DNA of 64,000 bases, from assembly GCF_900100255.1 (NCBI RefSeq), contig NZ_FMTS01000001.1, positions 682,001 to 746,000 of the forward strand, given 5' to 3'. Source of the DNA: Asticcacaulis taihuensis (GTDB lineage Bacteria; Pseudomonadota; Alphaproteobacteria; Caulobacterales; Caulobacteraceae). The translations under genes were made by a program, and so were the position numbers. Every line of letters starts with the position of its first letter. Positions within the stretch are counted from its first letter, which is position 1. This document shows positions 59,981 through 64,000 of the stretch, in pieces. The notes beneath the pieces are model-generated. The model made no database searches. It saw nothing but the letters and a program-made list of their open reading frames with translations, and was not told the DNA's origin.

Positions 59981-62548
59981 TTAGAACTTCGCGGCGACCC
60001 CGACAGCCCAGGTCTTGCCGTAAACTTCGTTTTCGACCAGTTGGTTTGACGAGCCGATATAACGGCGCCAGGCGGCATCGTTCAGGTTCTTGCCCTGGAC
60101 GAAGACCTGCCAGTTCTTGTTGAGCGCGTAACCGACCTTGACGTCGATGCGACCACGCCCGGCGGTGTAGATGTCGGTGGCTGTATCTTCACCCAGGGTA
60201 TCGAGGAACTTGGAACGATACGAATAGGCGATACGAGCCGTCCAGTTATACTTCTCGTAAGTCAGTTCAGCGGTGCCGGTCAGGTCGGACGTATAGATCA
60301 GGCTGACCTTGTCGCTGCGGCCCGGCGCACCGTCCGCCTGAGACTTCTGCGAGGTGACATTGAACGAGGTGCCCAGACCGTCAAACGGCGACGGCAGCAT
60401 GTCATACTGCATGACGTAGTTGAATTCGACACCCGAAACGGTCGCCTTTTTCAGGTTCTTTGGCTGGCTGACGCTGATGTTGGCATAGGTCACGCCGCCC
60501 ACAGTCAGGTCGCCCGTGTATCCGGTCGTGAAGATCGGATCGTCGATGCTCTTATAGAAGGCCGAGACCGAGATCACACCGTGCTTGCCAAAATAGTACT
60601 CGTAGCCGGCATCGAGATTAACCGACCGGAGCGGATTCAGGTCCGGATTGCCAAGCTCGGCTTCTTCATCGCCCTTGCTGATATTGGCGTGCGGCGCCAG
60701 GTCGACATAGTTCGGACGGCCGATCGAGGTCGTGGCGGCAAAGCGCACCAGCGAGTTCGAATTGAAATCGTAACGACCGACCACCGACGGGAACAGGTCG
60801 GTATAGTCTTTCTTGCCGAAGCTGTTGAAGTCCATGTCGATCGACGAATCCTCGTCGAACGCCTTGGCTTTGGAGCTATTCTGGGTGTGCTCAATGCGCA
60901 GGCCCGGTGTGACGGTCAGGTTGCCAGCCTTGATAGTGGCTTGCGCATAGCCGGCGCTGACCGTTTCGCTGACGTCATAATCGTCCGCCAGTTCTCCGAC
61001 CAGTGTATCGGGCTGAACCAGATTGGCGTCCGTTAATACGCCGTTTGCCTCGGCATAATCCAGGGAAGACAGGAAGTCGACGGTTGGTCCGAAGTTATAC
61101 TTGCCATCATAAAGTGTAGCGCCTGTGTAGGACTGGAAGTTGTTCAGAGTCATACCCGCGCCCGACACGTCGTACAGACGGTAATTGACGTCGGAACGCT
61201 TGTGACGCTTGGCATATTTCGCCCCGAACTTGAAGGTGGTGTCACCACCAAACAGGCTTGTGGGCAAGGTGTAGTTAACCGATGCCTGGTTCAGGATTTC
61301 ACGATAATGATCGGCTTCCAGTTCAGCCTCATCAGCCTTAAAATTCGAGGCGTCGTAAACCTTGGCGCCCGGATCGACCGTGAAGAGTTCATCGGACAGA
61401 TCATAGGTGCCGCTGGCGTCTTTTTTGCCGGACACATAGGCAAAGTTGTAGCGCGGATCGTCATCCTTGATAGCGGTCGAATTGGTGATGTCAGCATCCA
61501 GCTTGCCCTGGCCCAACGTAAACTCACCGCCGAAGCTGACCGTCGAGATATGCTCATCTTCGAAACGGTACTTGGCATCGCGCTTGGCGGCCTTGGTGCT
61601 GGCAAAGGTGCCGGTGTCGTCGCCCGTTGCGGTCTGGCCCGCCAGCTTGACGCCAAACTGCTGGCGCTGCTCCATGTCAGTGAAGTGCGAGAACAGGGTA
61701 TGCGCATAGAGATGCACATCGTCATTCGGCCTGTAGTCGAAATTGACGGCGGCCCCTTGCCGATTGCGGATCACATAATAATCTCGCAGTTTCCAGTCGG
61801 ACGGCACGATTTGCGTGCCCGACTTGTCGTCGCCCCAGCTTTCCGAGCCCTGGAGGTTGTCGGACGCCTGCGGACGACGCGAGGCGTTGAGCGCGACCAC
61901 GACGCCGAACTGCTTGTTATCGCCGAAACGCGTACCGGCCGAAATGTCCGTGTCGTAAGAGGTCTTGTCATTCAGGTCGATGTGGCCGGCGGTATAGCGG
62001 GCGGTCAGGAAGGGCTTCCTGCGATCGAAGGCGGTCAGGGTCTTGACGTTCACGGCACCGGCGATAGCGTTGGCATCGTACTCGGCCGTCTGGTTCTTGA
62101 TCACTTCGACCGAACCAATCAGGCCGGTCGGAATGGTGTCGACCTTCACTTCGCGCGTGTCGGTTTCTGGGGCGGCAGCGTCCTGACCGTTGATGCGAAC
62201 GGCAGCCAGGGCCGGATCGAGACCACGGATAATGACATACCGCCCCTCGCCCTGATCGTCATCGACCGTAACGCCCGGCATACGTTGGACCGCTTCACCA
62301 ACGTTCTGATCCGGCAGCTTACCGGCGTCATTGGCGGTGACGACTTCCTTCTTGATCTGCGAATTGTGTTGCTGCTCCAGCGCCTCGCGCTCGGCGGCGC
62401 GGTGGCCGAAGACCACAACCTCGATCGGCGCCTCAGCGGCTGCCGCAGCCGTTGTCACGGTTTCCTGCGCCTGCGTCTGGCCGGCGGAAAGGGTGAATGC
62501 CAGAGGCGCCACGGCGGCGCCGGCAAGCAAATATTTCATTTTCGACAT
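59981..62548 (-). CDS. TonB-dependent receptor divergent from phytase
   Basis: An 855-residue outer-membrane receptor with a signal peptide (cleavage near TQAQ). It has a plug carrying IEVVVFGHRAAE, PDQNVGEAVQRMPGVTVDDDQGEGRYVIIRGLDP-type residues and VEVIKNQTAEYDANAIAGAVN, then a barrel ending in AVGVAAKF with a terminal Phe. The start at 62548 (MSKMKYLL) is preferred to 62560. It is divergent from a beta-propeller phytase gene, separated by 86 bases. TonB receptors are known neighbours of such phytases, so uptake of inositol phosphates or a metal-phytate complex is a reasonable inference. Confidence 0.94.
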   Translation of the reverse strand: MSKMKYLLAGAAVAPLAFTLSAGQTQAQETVTTAAAAAEAPIEVVVFGHRAAEREALEQQHNSQIKKEVVTANDAGKLPDQNVGEAVQRMPGVTVDDDQGEGRYVIIRGLDPALAAVRINGQDAAAPETDTREVKVDTIPTGLIGSVEVIKNQTAEYDANAIAGAVNVKTLTAFDRRKPFLTARYTAGHIDLNDKTSYDTDISAGTRFGDNKQFGVVVALNASRRPQASDNLQGSESWGDDKSGTQIVPSDWKLRDYYVIRNRQGAAVNFDYRPNDDVHLYAHTLFSHFTDMEQRQQFGVKLAGQTATGDDTGTFASTKAAKRDAKYRFEDEHISTVSFGGEFTLGQGKLDADITNSTAIKDDDPRYNFAYVSGKKDASGTYDLSDELFTVDPGAKVYDASNFKADEAELEADHYREILNQASVNYTLPTSLFGGDTTFKFGAKYAKRHKRSDVNYRLYDVSGAGMTLNNFQSYTGATLYDGKYNFGPTVDFLSSLDYAEANGVLTDANLVQPDTLVGELADDYDVSETVSAGYAQATIKAGNLTVTPGLRIEHTQNSSKAKAFDEDSSIDMDFNSFGKKDYTDLFPSVVGRYDFNSNSLVRFAATTSIGRPNYVDLAPHANISKGDEEAELGNPDLNPLRSVNLDAGYEYYFGKHGVISVSAFYKSIDDPIFTTGYTGDLTVGGVTYANISVSQPKNLKKATVSGVEFNYVMQYDMLPSPFDGLGTSFNVTSQKSQADGAPGRSDKVSLIYTSDLTGTAELTYEKYNWTARIAYSYRSKFLDTLGEDTATDIYTAGRGRIDVKVGYALNKNWQVFVQGKNLNDAAWRRYIGSSNQLVENEVYGKTWAVGVAAKF

Positions 62549-62634
62549 TAATAGCCCCACAATTTTAAAAATTTACAGTTTAATTTCTGCAAATTTTGGT
62601 ATTACCCGGATGTGATCGCTATTAAGGACAGCAG
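62549..62634. promoter_or_regulatory. AT-rich divergent promoter region between TonB receptor and phytase genes
   Basis: An 86-base region, much more AT-rich than the surroundings, that must hold both divergent promoters. I looked for a PhoB-type box, expected if phosphate controlled the pair, and did not see a convincing direct repeat. AAGGA at 62624-62628 is the ribosome-binding site of the phytase gene. Confidence 0.5.
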
Positions 62635-63753
62635 ATGATGAATTTCAGAACGTTTTACAACAGATTTATGACAACAAACTTAGCATTTATAAGTGTTGCT
62701 TGTTTATCATCATGCGCGCCTTTACATAGTGAATTGATTTCAGATTCTAAACTGATGCCACACGGGACTGGCACCCCGGTCATGGCGGCCGCCGAAACAC
62801 AGGCAGTGGCCACAAAAGCGCTCGACAGCGCCGACGATCCCGAAGTCTGGGTCGATGCCAGGGATTCCCGCCGCGCCCTGATCTATGCCACCGACAAGAA
62901 GGCCGGGCTTTATGTCTATGACCTGGCTGGCAAACAGGTGCAGTTCCTGCCCGTAGGCCCCATGAACAATGTCGACCTGCGCAGCGGCCTGGCGATTGAT
63001 GGTCTGCCGGAAACGGTGATTGCCGCCTCTGATCGTGTAAAGGGCGGCGCGGCCCTGTTCAGGCTTGATCTGGCAACCTTGCAAACGACTTTCTGGGGTT
63101 TCGTGCCCATGCCAACCAGCGAGGCTTACGGCTTCTGCATGGGCGTCACCAGGGACAACCAGCTTACCTTTGTCATGGTCGGCAAGGATGGCGACGTGAC
63201 GCAATCGGTCATCACCACTGAGAACGGCCAGCCCCAGGCCCGTATCGTCAGGCGATTCGCCGTCGGCACTCAGTCGGAAGGCTGCGTGGTCGATGACGCC
63301 ACAGGCCGCCTCTATATCGCCGAGGAAAACGTCGCCCTGTGGCAATATGGGCTTGATCCGGCGAGCGGCACGGCGCGCACGGCCGTGGAAACCCTGCCCT
63401 CGCAAAAGCTGGTGGCCGATATCGAGGGCCTGACCCTGCTGCGCGAGGGCGCGCACACCTTCCTGATCGCCTCTTCACAAGGCGATTCCGCCTTTGCGGT
63501 CTGGCGCGTCGAAGGCGAAACGCCAGCCTATCAGGGGCGCTTCTCGGTCTATGCCGGCAATGGCATAGACGCCGTCACCGGCACGGACGGTGTGGCGGCG
63601 CTGGGGGGGCAGGTCGGCCCCTACGGCAAGGGCGTCGTGGTTATGCAGGACGATTCCGACACCGATGGCGAAACGCCGGCCACCGCCCGCCAGCGCCAGA
63701 ACTTCAAGATCGTTGACTGGAACGAGATCGTGAAGGCCCTGAAAATGCAATAA
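62635..63753 (+). CDS. Lipoprotein beta-propeller phytase
   Basis: Beta-propeller phytase (3-phytase, BPP) of 372 residues that releases phosphate from myo-inositol hexakisphosphate in a calcium-dependent way. Metal- and phosphate-binding blocks are present: DDPEVWVD, GPMNNVDLR, SEGCVVDDATGRLYIAEEN and DIEGL. The N-terminus is a lipoprotein signal with lipobox LSSC (Cys27), so the enzyme is anchored to a membrane facing the periplasm or surface. The first 120 bases are strikingly AT-rich compared with the catalytic part. It is divergent from a TonB receptor and followed by a bidirectional terminator. Confidence 0.93.
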   Translation: MMNFRTFYNRFMTTNLAFISVACLSSCAPLHSELISDSKLMPHGTGTPVMAAAETQAVATKALDSADDPEVWVDARDSRRALIYATDKKAGLYVYDLAGKQVQFLPVGPMNNVDLRSGLAIDGLPETVIAASDRVKGGAALFRLDLATLQTTFWGFVPMPTSEAYGFCMGVTRDNQLTFVMVGKDGDVTQSVITTENGQPQARIVRRFAVGTQSEGCVVDDATGRLYIAEENVALWQYGLDPASGTARTAVETLPSQKLVADIEGLTLLREGAHTFLIASSQGDSAFAVWRVEGETPAYQGRFSVYAGNGIDAVTGTDGVAALGGQVGPYGKGVVVMQDDSDTDGETPATARQRQNFKIVDWNEIVKALKMQ

Positions 63754-63768
63754 GAAGAAATACAATCG

Positions 63769-63801
63769 AAAAAGGCGGCTGCGTCATGCTGCCGCCTTTT
63801 T
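63769..63801. terminator. Bidirectional terminator between phytase and proC
   Basis: A perfect 11-bp stem (63769-63779 with 63791-63801) starting with five A and ending with five T residues, and an 11-base loop. It lies 15 bases after the phytase stop and reaches the proC stop, so it can end both convergent transcripts. Confidence 0.9.
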
Positions 63802-63802
63802 C

Positions 63803-64000
63803 CTATCCCAACTCCCTGGAGCGTTTGTGGGCCGCATCGACCGACGCCAGGATCAGTTCGTCCAGTCCCTCACCCGGCTTGCACAAAATATTGAGGGCCG
63901 CTTCCGTCGTCCCGCCTGGAGAGGCCACTTTTTTGATCAGGGCTTCCGGGTCTTCGCCGGTTTCATCGAGCAGGCGCGCTGCCGAAATCAGCGTGCCGCG
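63803..64000 (-). CDS. proC: Pyrroline-5-carboxylate reductase, C-terminal part (continues outside window)
   Basis: The 65 codons present encode the C-terminal end of ProC, which reduces pyrroline-5-carboxylate to proline with NAD(P)H. The family signature KKVASPGGTTEAAL, with the conserved Ser-Pro-Gly-Gly-Thr-Thr at the dimer active site, is intact and followed by a helix (LDELILASVDAAHKRSREL) and a TAG stop at 63803-63805. The N-terminal Rossmann domain lies beyond the window edge. Confidence 0.88.
   Translation of the reverse strand, partial: RGTLISAARLLDETGEDPEALIKKVASPGGTTEAALNILCKPGEGLDELILASVDAAHKRSRELG

Noticed and set aside
61202-62551. 449-codon open frame on the plus strand opposite the second TonB receptor
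   Set aside because: The receptor frame carries all family motifs; the opposite frame shows none.
62549-62634. PhoB box in the phytase/TonB receptor promoter
   Set aside because: I looked for an 11-bp-spaced CTGTCA-like direct repeat and found no acceptable match.
1-64000. CRISPR arrays, prophage, integrases, transposases, toxin-antitoxin or classical defence systems
   Set aside because: No regularly spaced repeats and no gene with such motifs were found; the repeats present are dispersed palindromes without associated transposase genes in the window.

Overview
The window is GC-rich, gene-dense bacterial chromosome from an alphaproteobacterium, most probably a member of the Caulobacteraceae close to Asticcacaulis or Caulobacter. 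The reasons are the three-subunit NAD(P) transhydrogenase (pntAA, pntAB, pntB), the small aa3-oxidase subunit IV, COQ9, NnrU, a class II DAHP synthase, large TonB-dependent receptors paired with a TPR sulfotransferase and a phytase, and plant-polymer hydrolases (GH1, GH43). Genus assignment is inference. I see no prophage, transposase, CRISPR array or rRNA operon. One tRNA (Val, anticodon CAC) is present.

Layout. 1-7.2 kb: 3' part of an M3 oligopeptidase, oxidase subunit IV, a DUF4287/DUF5655 protein, then the pnt operon with an NTF2-like gene embedded in it, and two envelope proteins of unknown role. 7.2-12.5 kb: acyl-CoA thioesterase, ribosomal protein S21, COQ9 coupled to a His/Met/Cys-rich secreted protein and a Met/His-rich putative outer-membrane protein (a likely copper locus), an AT-rich Sel1-repeat protein and a YciI protein. 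12.5-20.6 kb: purEK, a GGDEF protein, dgt, erpA, xthA, two tandem paralogous membrane-anchored proteins and NnrU. 20.6-31.8 kb: an oxidoreductase, a conserved unknown protein overlapping ynfA, a DUF1330 protein, a MATE exporter, class II DAHP synthase, the tightly packed operon glmU-rpiA-gor-O-antigen-ligase-like gene, and divergent gph.

31.8-36.7 kb: tRNA-Val followed by a palindrome and a GIY-YIG gene, then a signalling cluster: a histidine kinase broken by a one-base frameshift, its Rcp1-type response regulator, a GH43 enzyme, and a small protein that joins a kinase dimerisation/phosphoacceptor domain to a receiver without an ATPase domain. 36.8-49.5 kb: Kef-type antiporter, Tat-exported GH1 beta-glucosidase, N-formylglutamate amidohydrolase, folD, ferredoxin reductase, scoAB, and an MCE/Mla lipid-transport operon. 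49.5-64 kb: CNT nucleoside transporter, TonB receptor, TPR-sulfotransferase, an EnvZ/OmpR-type two-component pair, an FAD dehydrogenase, a second TonB receptor divergent from a lipoprotein beta-propeller phytase, and the 3' end of proC.

The most notable non-coding feature is a family of 150-170 bp branched palindromes, present three times, each beginning at or just after the stop codon of a gene (erpA, folD, scoB). Other, unrelated palindromes lie downstream of the DHp-receiver gene, between a thioesterase and the CNT gene, and between tRNA-Val and the GIY-YIG gene. I did not find a convincing wholly new defence or mobile system. The best candidates for new biology are the repeat family, the catalytic-domain-less kinase/receiver protein, the tandem paralogue pair and the Met-rich outer-membrane copper locus.
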